Notes: generated by a model not told the origin, from the letters alone. A stretch of DNA of 64,000 bases from Planobacterium oryzisoli (GCF_015354315.1 NZ_JADKYY010000001.1:1-64000); one strand, 5' to 3'. Positions 1 through 8,235 are shown, counted from the stretch's first letter. Made by a program: numbers and translations.

Positions 1-288
1 CCTTCCACTAATCCACATGAAGTTGATGTTCTCCTTCAAGGCCTTCTCTATCTTACGGCTCGAGTAGATATTATCCATATATCCGTAGACAAGAACTTTT
101 AGTAGCATCTTGGGATGATACCCAGGCTTACCCTCCACACGGTAGGTACTGATAAGCTCACGTAAATCGATCTGCTCAATAATCTCATCCACTATACGAA
201 CGGGATGGTCCTGAGGTACCAACTCATCGATAGAGGGCGGGAAAAGCCAGAGTTGGTCTTGGTTGTATTCTTTGAAAGTAGGTCGCAT
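1..288 (-). CDS. IS1182-type transposase, N-terminal part (runs off the left edge)
   Basis: The reverse strand from the ATG at 288 encodes 96 residues without a stop, beginning MRPTFKEYNQDQLWLFPP, followed by a segment with DELVPQDHPVRIVDEI and GYHPKMLLKVLVYGYMDNIYSSRKIE. This is the DUF772 N-terminal region that precedes the DDE catalytic domain of IS1182/IS5-like transposases. The catalytic domain and the other end of the element lie outside the window, so intactness cannot be judged. The upstream leader carries two copies of a 9-base repeat (321-329, 345-353) and a bidirectional hairpin (364-388) that may mark the element's neighbourhood. I could not identify the terminal inverted repeat with one end only. 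Confidence 0.85.
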   Translation of the reverse strand, partial: MRPTFKEYNQDQLWLFPPSIDELVPQDHPVRIVDEIIEQIDLRELISTYRVEGKPGYHPKMLLKVLVYGYMDNIYSSRKIEKALKENINFMWISGR

Positions 289-320
289 CTTGTTGATTAT
301 CAGTAATAAAGATACAAAAT

Positions 321-353
321 ACCTCCTAATTATACAACACTAAAACCTCCTAA
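321..353. repeat. Direct repeat ACCTCCTAA x2 upstream of the transposase
   Basis: ACCTCCTAA occurs at 321-329 and again at 345-353, 24 bases apart start to start. On the transposase strand this reads TTAGGAGGT, a strong Shine-Dalgarno-like string, but both copies are more than 30 bases from the ATG. They may be terminal or transposase-binding sequence of the insertion element; function is not shown. Confidence 0.45.
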
Positions 354-354
354 A

Positions 355-399
355 ATGAAAAAACCGCCTCAATTTAGTATTGAGACGGCTTCTTTTTTT
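355..399. terminator. Bidirectional terminator between the transposase leader and the GlsB-type gene
   Basis: A 10-base stem (364-373 with 379-388, one mismatch, 5-base loop) is flanked by an A-run on the left and a T-run on the right, so it can terminate transcription from either side. It lies 3' of the leftward gene ending at 420. Confidence 0.8.
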
Positions 400-419
400 A
401 TATGAACTCTAGGTAAGGA

Positions 420-662
420 TTAGACCCTTCGACCTGTCAAAAGGTTAATGATGGCCAACAGGACTATGGCACCGACTGCCCCGGTTAAGATTTGACCAAT
501 AATAGCGGTTCCAAAGGTAGCTCCAAGTAGCCAATATCCTATGAATCCACCCACAATACCTACGACGATATTTCCGATTAGTCCTAAGCTTCCTCCTTTA
601 AAAATTTGTGATCCTAGCCATCCTGCGATAGCTCCAATAATTAATGTCCATAAAATTCCCAT
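420..662 (-). CDS. GlsB/YeaQ/YmgE family stress-response membrane protein
   Basis: An 80-residue, very hydrophobic, glycine-rich protein starting MGILWTLIIGAIAGWLGSQI. It has three predicted membrane helices (about residues 2-22, 26-48, 53-76) and ends in LLTGRRV. The pattern GxIAGWL, then a Gly-rich helix with NIVVGIVGGFIG, is that of the transglycosylase-associated (GlsB/YeaQ) family, small inner-membrane proteins usually linked to stress; biochemical role unknown. The start at 662 is preferred over a longer frame because it matches family length and follows an A/T-rich leader. It stands alone, followed by the terminator at 355-399. Confidence 0.88.
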   Translation of the reverse strand: MGILWTLIIGAIAGWLGSQIFKGGSLGLIGNIVVGIVGGFIGYWLLGATFGTAIIGQILTGAVGAIVLLAIINLLTGRRV

Positions 663-758
663 AATATTATTTTTTTTTTGGTTCACTAAAAAGCTATCCA
701 CTCTTATGCCAGTAAGGAAAGAGATGGGAATTATGGAAAATTTTCTAAGCGCTTTTCC

Positions 759-1118
759 TTAGTTCTTATGATTTGCTATCAATCCCAAGTGGGTGAAGTG
801 AAAACCCCGGTGGTACTTGAGTCCATAGCCCAGCATTCTGTCAAAGGAACTATGCGCTAGAAGTACTGTGCCCCCAAGTTGCAACCACTGTACTTCCACA
901 ACATGACCTGCACATAGCAGTGCTACTGCAACCCCTAAATGATGGAATGTATTGTAAAATACTGCACCAATCTTGTTGGAAATCAAGTAGCCTAGCATGG
1001 AGAGGTCCGGTGTAAAGAATAGAAGAGCAAACATCCACCAAGGGAAACTAAGGGTGGTGGAGAAATAAAGTGCAGCCAGAAATAGTGCCGCCCATTCAAG
1101 TTTAAGTAATGTATTCAA
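759..1118 (-). CDS. DUF4260 family membrane protein (TTG start)
   Basis: A 119-residue membrane protein beginning MNTLLKLEWAALFLAALY and containing PDLSMLGYLISNKIGAVFYN, then FHHLGV, SSFDRMLGYGLKYHRGF and a C-terminal HLGLI. These are the recognisable blocks of DUF4260, a small four-helix integral membrane family of unknown function. The initiator is TTG at 1118. There is no in-frame ATG nearby, and family members start at the equivalent of this residue (Met-x-x-Leu-Leu-Lys-Leu-Glu). A near-consensus -7 box (TAACTTTA, complement of 1156-1163) lies about 40 bases upstream. The gene is single and divergent from pnp. Confidence 0.85.
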   Translation of the reverse strand: MNTLLKLEWAALFLAALYFSTTLSFPWWMFALLFFTPDLSMLGYLISNKIGAVFYNTFHHLGVAVALLCAGHVVEVQWLQLGGTVLLAHSSFDRMLGYGLKYHRGFHFTHLGLIANHKN

Positions 1119-1228
1119 TGAGGAAGAGTTTGTTAATTAGTCCCTAAGACCAGTTTAAAGTTACCGTAGTGCTGGTGAAATTTATATAAATGCAAATGCT
1201 GCCAATAGTAGATTCCCTATAATTTATT

Positions 1229-1236
1229 TACCTTTG
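1229..1236 (+). promoter_or_regulatory. Bacteroidota-type -7 box (TACCTTTG) for pnp
   Basis: An exact match to TAnnTTTG, 65 bases before the pnp ATG. No clear TTG -33 element is seen at the usual spacing. Confidence 0.6.
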
Positions 1237-1301
1237 CCCACGATATTTAAAAAGTTTAAATAGTAACGCAGTCAATACGGACTGCATAAGACAGTTAATT
1301 T

Positions 1302-3491
1302 ATGAATGCTCCAGAAGCAATTATTGAAAAAGTACTTTTAAAGGATGGTAGAGAAATTACCATCGAGACAGGACGTCTAGCCAAGCAGGCTAACGGATCT
1401 GTAGTAGTAAGAATGGGAGGCACTATGTTGCTTGCTACCGTAGTAGCCAACAAAGAAGCAAATCCAGGGGTAGATTTCTTACCTCTTACGGTAGATTACC
1501 GTGAAAAGTTTTATGCTGCCGGAAAAATTCCAGGTAACTTCTTTAGGAGAGAAACCAGACCTTCCGATGAGGAGGTATTAACCATGCGTTTGGTAGACAG
1601 GGTTTTAAGACCACTTTTCCCTGCGGACTTTCACGCCGAAGTACAGGTGATGATATCGGTAATCTCTTACGATCCGGAAGTAATGCCAGAAGCGCTTGCA
1701 GGACTTGCAGCTTCCTCTGCTATTGCAGTAACTGATATTCCTTTCAATGGTCCTATGTCCGAGGTTCGCGTAGCCCGAATTAACGGCGAGTATGTTACCA
1801 ATCCAAGCATGGCAGACCTAGCAAATGCGGATTTAGACATCATGGTAGGCGCAACCAAAGATTCCATTGTGATGGTAGAAGGCGAAATGAAGGAGGTTTC
1901 TGAAGCAGAAATGCTGGAGGCCATCAAGTTTGCCCACGAAGAAATCAAAACCCAGGTCGAGGCTCAGGAAAGATTGGCCGGCAGGGTAGCCTCTTCTCAA
2001 ACTAAGAGAGAATACCAACACGAGACCCACAACGAAGAGATTCGTCACTTGGTGTGGGAAAAAACGTACGATAAAGTATACGAGGTAGCAAAAACACCTA
2101 CAGGCAAGGAAGCACGTCACGAGCGTTTTGCCCAGGTTTTGGAAGAATTCCTTTCCCAGTATTCTGAGGAGGAGCGCCTGGAAATCGAACCTTTCGCTAA
2201 AGTATACTACCACGATGTAGAAAAAGAAGCGATGCGTCAAATGATTCTTAATGAAGGAATTCGTCTCGACGGTCGTGATTCTAAGACCATTCGTCCTATA
2301 TGGAGCGAAGTAGATTATCTTCCAGGGGCGCACGGATCCGCGGTGTTCACTCGTGGAGAAACCCAATCCCTGACTGCCGTTACCCTTGGATCGGTGAAGG
2401 ATTCCAATATGGTAGATTCCGTAGCAATAAACTACGACCAAAAATTCTTCCTTCATTATAATTTCCCGCCATTCTCTACCGGAGAAGCACGTCCACTCAG
2501 AGGAACTTCCAGAAGGGAAGTAGGACATGGGAACTTAGCGCAAAGAGCGCTTCAAAATATTATTCCGGCAGAAAACCCATATACAATACGTATTGTTTCT
2601 GATATCTTAGAGTCCAACGGATCTTCCTCTATGGCTACCGTTTGTGCAGGAACCCTAGCACTTATGGATGCAGGTGTTCAAATCACCAAACCGGTTTCTG
2701 GAATCGCTATGGGACTTATCACTGATCCTAAAACAGGTAAGTTTACCGTGCTTTCGGATATCTTAGGAGATGAAGACCACTTAGGGGACATGGACTTCAA
2801 AGTAACTGGAACAAAGGACGGTATTACTGCCTGCCAGATGGATATCAAGATACAAGGGCTTTCCATGGATATTATGGAGACTGCTCTTAACCAGGCGCGT
2901 GAAGGACGCCTACACATTTTGGGAGAAATGCTTAAAACTATTGATGCACCAAGAGAAGATGTGAAACCACATGCACCGAAAATGGAGATACTTGAAATCC
3001 CTAAAGATTTCATAGGTGCGGTAATTGGACCTGGAGGAAAGATTATTCAGCAGCTTCAAAAGGATACGCAGACGGTTATTGCTGTCGAGGAAATAGGTGA
3101 GATTGGACGCATCGAGATCGCCGGAACCGACCGCGCAAAAATCAATGATGCAATAGCACGAATCAACGAAATTACATTTGTACCTGTTGTTGGTGAAGTC
3201 TACAATGGCAAGGTAGTGAAAGTGATGGATTTCGGAGCTTTTGTAGCTATCGCTAAAGGAACCGAAGGACTACTTCACATCTCAGAGATTGATTGGAAGC
3301 GCACCGATAAGGTACCGTATCAAGAGGGTGATGAGGTAGAAGTTAAATTCCTCGGCTACGACGACCGTAAGAAGATGAAACTATCTAGAAAAGTTCTTCT
3401 GCCTAGGCCGCCAAAACCAGAAGGAAAACCTAGAAGAGACTCAGAATCAGGTGAAAACAAGTCGCAAGACACCCCTTCTGAGGGCATCTAA
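1302..3491 (+). CDS. pnp: Polyribonucleotide nucleotidyltransferase (PNPase)
   Basis: A 729-residue exoribonuclease that degrades RNA 3' to 5' by phosphorolysis. Order of domains: first RNase PH domain (about 10-145, with [14 protein letters not shown] and [12 protein letters not shown]), helical linker, second RNase PH domain (about 325-545, with [34 protein letters not shown] and the acidic [12 protein letters not shown] motif), KH domain (about 565-625, [13 protein letters not shown]), and S1 domain (about 628-700, [14 protein letters not shown]). Length is normal and all catalytic blocks look intact. The tail after S1 is charged. In many bacteria pnp follows rpsO; here a DUF4260 gene is divergent upstream instead, so pnp appears monocistronic with its own promoter and terminator. 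Confidence 0.98.
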   Translation: MNAPEAIIEKVLLKDGREITIETGRLAKQANGSVVVRMGGTMLLATVVANKEANPGVDFLPLTVDYREKFYAAGKIPGNFFRRETRPSDEEVLTMRLVDRVLRPLFPADFHAEVQVMISVISYDPEVMPEALAGLAASSAIAVTDIPFNGPMSEVRVARINGEYVTNPSMADLANADLDIMVGATKDSIVMVEGEMKEVSEAEMLEAIKFAHEEIKTQVEAQERLAGRVASSQTKREYQHETHNEEIRHLVWEKTYDKVYEVAKTPTGKEARHERFAQVLEEFLSQYSEEERLEIEPFAKVYYHDVEKEAMRQMILNEGIRLDGRDSKTIRPIWSEVDYLPGAHGSAVFTRGETQSLTAVTLGSVKDSNMVDSVAINYDQKFFLHYNFPPFSTGEARPLRGTSRREVGHGNLAQRALQNIIPAENPYTIRIVSDILESNGSSSMATVCAGTLALMDAGVQITKPVSGIAMGLITDPKTGKFTVLSDILGDEDHLGDMDFKVTGTKDGITACQMDIKIQGLSMDIMETALNQAREGRLHILGEMLKTIDAPREDVKPHAPKMEILEIPKDFIGAVIGPGGKIIQQLQKDTQTVIAVEEIGEIGRIEIAGTDRAKINDAIARINEITFVPVVGEVYNGKVVKVMDFGAFVAIAKGTEGLLHISEIDWKRTDKVPYQEGDEVEVKFLGYDDRKKMKLSRKVLLPRPPKPEGKPRRDSESGENKSQDTPSEGI

Positions 3492-3503
3492 AATAATAAC
3501 CAT

Positions 3504-3540
3504 GCAGGTCTCTGATTATTTCAGAGACCTGCTTTATTTT
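3504..3540 (+). terminator. Intrinsic terminator of pnp
   Basis: A perfect 12-base stem (3504-3515 with 3521-3532, loop TTATT) is followed by TTTATTTT. Confidence 0.9.
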
Positions 3541-3609
3541 CTGTTAGCACTAACCCAGAGAAGAAAAAATGGCGCAGTTCTTGAATGGTATGATTTAAAA
3601 TAAATTATT

Positions 3610-3744
3610 ATGAATCCAACATTATTAAGAAGACTCCTATTATGGGTAGCTCCACTGGTTATTGGCTACGTGGTAAAGAAATACGAAGAGCGTCAAACTA
3701 GAAAGCAGCAACTCAAAAGGCAGGTGGAAAAAATAACTGCCTAA
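3610..3744 (+). CDS. 44-residue single-pass membrane microprotein
   Basis: A short frame of 44 codons starts at ATG 3610 after a TAAAATAAATTATT leader and ends TAA 3742-3744. The product begins MNPTLLRRLLLWVAPLVIGY, has one hydrophobic helix (about residues 8-22, with an Arg-Arg before it), then a strongly basic tail KKYEERQTRKQQLKRQ. It is followed within 10 bases by its own terminator. The combination of a typical leader, one membrane helix, a charged amphipathic tail and a dedicated terminator supports a real gene. I believe similar short proteins occur in related Flavobacteriia but could not search. Function unknown. Confidence 0.72.
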   Translation: MNPTLLRRLLLWVAPLVIGYVVKKYEERQTRKQQLKRQVEKITA

Positions 3745-3753
3745 AAACACAAG

Positions 3754-3777
3754 ACACCCTATGGGGTGTTTTTTTTT
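3754..3777 (+). terminator. Intrinsic terminator after the microprotein gene
   Basis: Stem ACACCC (3754-3759) with GGGTGT (3764-3769) followed by a run of eight or more T. Confidence 0.85.
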
Positions 3778-3802
3778 GCTGATATATCTCAAATGTAATT
3801 TC

Positions 3803-3833
3803 TTGAGCGGCTCTATATAATACCCTAACTTTG
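3803..3833 (+). promoter_or_regulatory. Promoter of fhs
   Basis: TTG at 3803-3805 and TAACTTTG at 3826-3833, separated by 20 bases, match the Bacteroidota -33/-7 arrangement. The ATG follows 25 bases later. Confidence 0.72.
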
Positions 3834-3858
3834 TTATATATAGAATAATTCAAAGACT

Positions 3859-5538
3859 ATGAGTTTTCCCACCGACCTGGAAATAGCCCAACAAGCACCC
3901 ATTAAGCACATCCGTGAAATTGCGGAGAAAATAGGAATTGCCCGAGACGATTTGGAATACTACGGCAAATACAAAGCAAAAATTCCTCTATCCTATTTAA
4001 AGGAAGATAAGATAAAAAAGGCAAAACTTATCTTGGTCACCGCTATCAATCCAACCCCAGCTGGGGAGGGAAAAACGACGGTCTCGGTTGGCTTATGCGA
4101 CGGACTCAATAAGATCGGCGAAAATGCTCTAGCAGTGCTGCGAGAGCCCAGCTTAGGGCCTGTTTTTGGAATTAAGGGCGGCGCCGCAGGGGGTGGCTAC
4201 GCACAGGTGATTCCTATGGTAGATATTAATTTGCATTTTACTGGAGATTTTGCTGCTATTGAAAAAGCCAATAATTTACTTTCCGCTCTAATCGACAATA
4301 ACCTGCAAAGTAAATCGCGTTCCCTGGGGCTGGACCCACGGACAATCACATGGAAACGGGTGATGGATATGAATGACCGTGCCCTGCGCCATATTGTGGT
4401 AGGTATAGGAGGAGCCCAAAGCGGTATCCCTAGAGAGGAAGGCTTTAACATCACTCCCGCCTCTGAGGTGATGGCTATTTTATGTCTTAGCAAGGATTTT
4501 AAAGATTTAAAGGAGCGTCTTGGAAATATATTTATAGGATATACGTGGAGCAAGAAACCAGTGTACGCCCGCGATCTCAATGCCCAAGGTGCGATGGCTA
4601 TTTTACTTAGAGATGCTATCAAGCCGAACTTGGTTCAGACCCTGGAAGGAAACCCTGCGATTCTCCATGGCGGTCCGTTCGCTAATATAGCCCAGGGGAC
4701 CAATACCATAATAGCTACTAAAATGGGACTCTCCCTGGCGGACTATGTGGTGACCGAAGCGGGATTTGGGGCTGATTTGGGAGCTGAGAAATTCCTTCAT
4801 ATAAAATGCCACTACGGAGATCTAAAACCCGATGCGTACGTAATTGTAGCCACTGTGCGGGCTCTACGTTACCACGGAGGAGCGGTACTAAAGGCGCAGT
4901 ATGATGTAGCGGACCTACAAAGCGTTCAAAAAGGGATGGCCAATTTGTTAAAACATATTGAAAATGCACGGAAACTGGGATTGCAGCCTATTGTAGCAAT
5001 CAATCACTTTGCAAGCGACTCCCAGGAGGAACTACAGTTTATAGAAGAGGCTTGTGCTGCTGTGGGCGTACGCGCCCTAGTCGCTGACGAATTCACGCAA
5101 GGAGGTGAGGGGATGAAAGATCTGGCCCGGGAAGTAGTACGCTGCGCCAAGGAATGCGGTAATGATTTTAAACCGCTCTACTCTGTAGAAGACTCTCTGG
5201 AGCACAAGATTGAGACGATCGCTAAGGAAATCTACGGTGCGGAGGGCGTAAATTATTCACAAAAAGCCAAAACGCAACTAAAGACCATTGAAGAACTGGG
5301 CTTTGACAAGCTCCCGGTATGCATGGCCAAAACCCAAAAATCACTCTCGGATGATGAAAAAAAGATCGGCAGGCCGGAAAATTTTAAAGTTACAGTTCGT
5401 GAGTTTGAATTTGCTGCCGGAGCGGGCTTTATTATTCCCATCTTAGGAGATATGATGCGCATGCCGGGACTTCCAGCCATTCCTGCAGCAGAACTTATGG
5501 ATATAGACGATTTCGGAGTGATTACCGGTTTAAGTTAG
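3859..5538 (+). CDS. fhs: Formate--tetrahydrofolate ligase
   Basis: A 559-residue cytoplasmic enzyme that joins formate to tetrahydrofolate using ATP, giving 10-formyl-THF for purine and formyl-Met synthesis. The signature P-loop TAINPTPAGEGKTTVSVG is at about residues 61-78, followed by REPSLGPVFGIKGGAAGGG, HFTGDFAAIEKANNLL, the HGGPFANIAQGTNTI block and near the C-terminus GFIIPILGDMMRMPGLP. Length and motifs are those of intact FTHFS. It is monocistronic with a clear promoter. Confidence 0.98.
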   Translation: MSFPTDLEIAQQAPIKHIREIAEKIGIARDDLEYYGKYKAKIPLSYLKEDKIKKAKLILVTAINPTPAGEGKTTVSVGLCDGLNKIGENALAVLREPSLGPVFGIKGGAAGGGYAQVIPMVDINLHFTGDFAAIEKANNLLSALIDNNLQSKSRSLGLDPRTITWKRVMDMNDRALRHIVVGIGGAQSGIPREEGFNITPASEVMAILCLSKDFKDLKERLGNIFIGYTWSKKPVYARDLNAQGAMAILLRDAIKPNLVQTLEGNPAILHGGPFANIAQGTNTIIATKMGLSLADYVVTEAGFGADLGAEKFLHIKCHYGDLKPDAYVIVATVRALRYHGGAVLKAQYDVADLQSVQKGMANLLKHIENARKLGLQPIVAINHFASDSQEELQFIEEACAAVGVRALVADEFTQGGEGMKDLAREVVRCAKECGNDFKPLYSVEDSLEHKIETIAKEIYGAEGVNYSQKAKTQLKTIEELGFDKLPVCMAKTQKSLSDDEKKIGRPENFKVTVREFEFAAGAGFIIPILGDMMRMPGLPAIPAAELMDIDDFGVITGLS

Positions 5539-5680
5539 GTCAATTTTAATTGATTTCAGAAAATAAAAACAAGCATTTGTTTAAATTTTAATGAATTGAT
5601 AACGTAGTGTTTATGGTTGTTGGTGTATGGTTCACAGGGTTGTGAGCAACTATTTGGCACAATGTTTTCAAGATACTGCT

Positions 5681-5718
5681 CAGTAAAATTAAAATCATTA
5701 AGCAGTAAAATTTAAAAT
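5681..5718 (+). repeat. Near-perfect direct repeat in the leader of the barrel gene
   Basis: CAGTAAAATTAAAAT at 5681-5695 recurs as CAGTAAAATTTAAAAT at 5703-5718, one base longer, immediately before the ATG at 5720. The bases after each copy also resemble each other (ATCATTAAG after the first; GAAATCATTAA within the first codons after the second), as if a translation-initiation segment had been duplicated. Confidence 0.55.
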
Positions 5719-5719
5719 T

Positions 5720-6301
5720 ATGAAATCATTAAAAAAATCAATTTTAGCAGTAGGTATCTTGGGTGCAGGTCTAATAAGTGCTCAGAGTGCCGATATGAAA
5801 AACATGATTAAAGTAGGAGCCAATGTAGGAATAGCAGTTCCACAGGAAAATGCATCCGCAGCATTGGGTCTGGATGTGGCGTACCAAAATCTAGTAACTC
5901 CAGGGTTTGGGCTAGGTATAGCCACGGGATATACCCATTACTTTGGTCGCGAGAACACTGTAGGTGGCTTAGCGGTAGATAATAATGATTTTGGTGTAGT
6001 TCCGGTAGCTGCATTAGTTCGTATCTATCCGAAACAAACCGGATTCTATTTTGGGACCGACCTTGGTTACGGTTTCATCACCGGGGATAAGCAAGTAGCT
6101 TCCAATACCGTAGTAGCAACCGAAAGACCGGACGGAGGACTTTATATCAAACCAGAAATCGGCTACCACAACAGAGACTGGAATTTCGCAGTGCAATACC
6201 AGAAAGTATTCACCGGAGATAAAGGTGAAATAGGAGACCAAAAGTACAATGCTGGCGCTTTAGGCCTAGGAGTATCTTATAATATTCCTTTAGGTCAGTA
6301 A
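5720..6301 (+). CDS. Outer-membrane beta-barrel protein with signal peptide
   Basis: A 193-residue protein with a clear signal peptide (MKSLKKSILAVGILGAGLIS, cleavage after about residue 23, at SAQSA). The mature part alternates hydrophobic and polar residues with many Gly, Tyr and Asn, as in small 8-10 strand outer-membrane barrels: KVGANVGIAVP, GFGLGIATGYTHYF, FYFGTDLGYGF, WNFAVQYQKVF, and a final strand AGALGLGVSYNIPLGQ. It resembles the OmpW/OmpA-barrel-like superfamily (outer membrane beta-barrel domain) without an OmpA C-terminal domain. Substrate or function is unknown. It is monocistronic with a long A/T-rich leader and a terminator 25 bases after the stop. Confidence 0.82.
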   Translation: MKSLKKSILAVGILGAGLISAQSADMKNMIKVGANVGIAVPQENASAALGLDVAYQNLVTPGFGLGIATGYTHYFGRENTVGGLAVDNNDFGVVPVAALVRIYPKQTGFYFGTDLGYGFITGDKQVASNTVVATERPDGGLYIKPEIGYHNRDWNFAVQYQKVFTGDKGEIGDQKYNAGALGLGVSYNIPLGQ

Positions 6302-6326
6302 TTAAGTAACACAGATAATGAGAAGG

Positions 6327-6354
6327 ACCTTTCCCACGTGGAAAGGTTTTTTTA
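6327..6354 (+). terminator. Intrinsic terminator of the barrel gene
   Basis: Stem ACCTTTCC (6327-6334) with GGAAAGGT (6340-6347), loop CACGT, then seven T. Confidence 0.9.
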
Positions 6355-6375
6355 ATTTCTTTTACAAAAGTTTTT

Positions 6376-6383
6376 TATCTTTG
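6376..6383 (+). promoter_or_regulatory. -7 box (TATCTTTG) for glk
   Basis: An exact TAnnTTTG match 17 bases before the glk ATG. Confidence 0.65.
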
Positions 6384-6400
6384 AGAGTAAACCATTAAAT

Positions 6401-7459
6401 ATGAATTATAAAACATATTTTCCACTGTATTCTCCTGGAAGAGAGTGTGAAATAAACCGTAATAACACCCTTCTCACTGCCGATGTACGCTCGGAAGAAA
6501 GTACTGTGGCGGTTTTCGAATGCCGGCAGGGTGAAATTGTGGAGAAGCAGTCCCTTACGCTAAGTACCCAGGAGTACACTTCCCCATCCGAATTGTTGGC
6601 CAAAGCCATAGAAAGCCTAAAAGCAGAGCACGTTAAGAGAATTTCTCTTGCTGTACCGGGCCCGGTCATTGCAGGATACTGCGAGACGCCGAACCTACCT
6701 TGGAGTGTAGATGCAGGAAAGATCAAGGAAGAGATGGGCTTTGACAAAGTATATCTTATCAATGATCTCGAAGCCACGGCGTACAGTCTTGCGGAAACCA
6801 ATGGTGCGCAAATGCAGCTTCTTAACGGCTCCTCCAAGGCCCATTCTGGAAATGTAGCTATTTTGGCTCCCGGCAACGGACTTGGCGAGGCAGGACTATT
6901 TTTTGACGGGGCGTATCTGCGTCCTTTCGCAACCGAAGGGGGGCATACCGAATTTGCACCGCGCAATGACTTTGAGGTCCAGTTCTATCAGTTCCTAAAT
7001 AAAATATATGGAATCGTAACCTGGGAAAAAGTCTTAACAAAGGAGGGGTTGTACAATATTTACCGCTTCCTGCGAGACATAGGGCGCCATCCAGAGGAAG
7101 AATGGCTTCAGCAGCAGATTGCTGCCGAAGGGTTTTTGCCCGCTCTGATGCACGCTGCACAGGAAAAAAAATCACGCCTGGTGAAACTAACAATCAATAT
7201 GTTTTTAGAACTATTGGCACGTGAGGCGAATAATCTGGTCCTAAAGCTTAAGGCCACGGGCGGATTAATAATTACAGGAGAAATAACCGATGTGCTTTAT
7301 CCCTTGATTGACAAAAACAAGTTTTATAAGAGCTTTTTGATATCCGACCGTATGGAGCACTTACTGGAGGATATACCGATCTATGTTCTAAGCAACGAAA
7401 AAAGTATTCTCGAAGGAGCGGCATACTACGGTATCTTTTTTGAGCATCAAGATTCCTAG
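6401..7459 (+). CDS. glk: Glucokinase family protein with altered phosphate-binding loop
   Basis: A 352-residue protein of the bacterial glucokinase family (Pfam Glucokinase), which phosphorylates glucose with ATP. Family blocks present: LAVPGPVIAGYCETPNLPW, VYLINDLEATAYSL (with the catalytic-type Asp), LAPGNGLGEAGLF, and the sugar-binding FATEGGHTEFAPRND. The N-terminal phosphate-1 loop, which should read D-x-G-G-T-K/N-T, is here Asp28-Val-Arg-Ser-Glu-Glu-Ser34 although flanking sequence (LLTA before, TVAVFE after) aligns well. So the Gly-Gly-Thr that contacts ATP phosphates is missing. The frame is otherwise intact and has a promoter and terminator. It may be a catalytically weak or repurposed paralogue; the function of the family member here is uncertain. 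Confidence 0.85.
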   Translation: MNYKTYFPLYSPGRECEINRNNTLLTADVRSEESTVAVFECRQGEIVEKQSLTLSTQEYTSPSELLAKAIESLKAEHVKRISLAVPGPVIAGYCETPNLPWSVDAGKIKEEMGFDKVYLINDLEATAYSLAETNGAQMQLLNGSSKAHSGNVAILAPGNGLGEAGLFFDGAYLRPFATEGGHTEFAPRNDFEVQFYQFLNKIYGIVTWEKVLTKEGLYNIYRFLRDIGRHPEEEWLQQQIAAEGFLPALMHAAQEKKSRLVKLTINMFLELLAREANNLVLKLKATGGLIITGEITDVLYPLIDKNKFYKSFLISDRMEHLLEDIPIYVLSNEKSILEGAAYYGIFFEHQDS

Positions 7460-7475
7460 AATTAAATGAAGATAT

Positions 7476-7498
7476 AGGCCCCTTAGTAGGGCCTTTTT
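7476..7498 (+). terminator. Terminator-like hairpin after glk, abutting the next start codon
   Basis: Stem AGGCCC (7476-7481) with GGGCCT (7489-7494), then TTTTT. The T-run ends two bases before the ATG at 7501, so the hairpin occupies the ribosome-landing region of the downstream gene. Confidence 0.8.
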
Positions 7499-7500
7499 GT

Positions 7501-8169
7501 ATGGAAATGATAGTGTATGTAATTTCAGGCCTGGGCGCAGACTATAAAGTATTAGAACGACTGGAGTTTCCTGAAGGTTTCACTGTGCAGTTTATTCCTT
7601 GGCTTATGCCCCAGCGCAATGAGACCTTTGAGAGCTACACCAGCCGTATGGCAGAGAATATAGACGATTCCAAACCTTTCGTGCTATTAGGCTATTCCTT
7701 TGGAGGTATACTGGTTCAGGAAATTCACCGAATTAAACCGGCTGTGAAAGTTATTATTTTGGCTTCACTGCGCTCAGGCAAGGAAAAATCGGTACTGCTA
7801 AAGGTGGGTTCTTATACCGGAATAACCAGGCTGATTCCGGAGGGTCTTTTTAAAAACGAGTCCAATTACCTCTACCGCTATTTCCGAAAGCTTATCGCCT
7901 CGGACCATCCCCGTCTTAACGAGTATTTCACTCAAAGAGATCCTTACTATCTGAAGTGGAGTGTAGAGAATATTTCGCGGTGGAATGCCGACCCTCAAGA
8001 CAAGGTAATACAAATCATGGGAGACAAGGACCAAGTATTTCCAATAAAAAACTGCAGACCTGATTTCGTTATTCAGGGAGGTACGCATCTTTTTCCCGCA
8101 ACGAAAAGTAGGGAAGTAAATAAAATACTTTTTTCTGTGTTGGAGAAATGTAAGACACTGAGCATATAG
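7501..8169 (+). CDS. Alpha/beta hydrolase, unknown substrate
   Basis: A 222-residue alpha/beta-fold hydrolase without a signal peptide. The nucleophile elbow is Gly-Tyr-Ser66-Phe-Gly-Gly; a likely acid Asp lies in MGDKDQVFP and the likely catalytic His in QGGTHLF near the C-terminus. These form a plausible triad. The start can be ATG 7501 or ATG 7507 (MIVYVISGLGAD); the second is closer to family N-termini. No -7 promoter box is visible between glk and this gene, and the intervening hairpin ends almost at the start codon, so expression may depend on read-through or on a promoter inside glk. Substrate not predictable from sequence. Confidence 0.85.
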   Translation: MEMIVYVISGLGADYKVLERLEFPEGFTVQFIPWLMPQRNETFESYTSRMAENIDDSKPFVLLGYSFGGILVQEIHRIKPAVKVIILASLRSGKEKSVLLKVGSYTGITRLIPEGLFKNESNYLYRYFRKLIASDHPRLNEYFTQRDPYYLKWSVENISRWNADPQDKVIQIMGDKDQVFPIKNCRPDFVIQGGTHLFPATKSREVNKILFSVLEKCKTLSI

Positions 8170-8227
8170 CAGTTAGCTTTTTGTTTATGCCAGCCAAATA
8201 CCGGGTTTTTTAACTTGGCTAAATTGT

Positions 8228-8235
8228 TATATTTG
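8228..8235 (+). promoter_or_regulatory. -7 box (TATATTTG) for sdaA
   Basis: Exact TAnnTTTG match 16 bases before the sdaA ATG. Confidence 0.65.

Noticed and set aside
1119-1301. Missing rpsO upstream of pnp as evidence of rearrangement
   Set aside because: The rpsO-pnp order is not universal in this phylum, so its absence alone is not informative.
1833-2528. A 231-codon open frame on the reverse strand inside pnp
   Set aside because: It lies wholly within the well-conserved PNPase gene, has low-complexity aromatic composition typical of an antisense frame, and no recognisable domain or leader.
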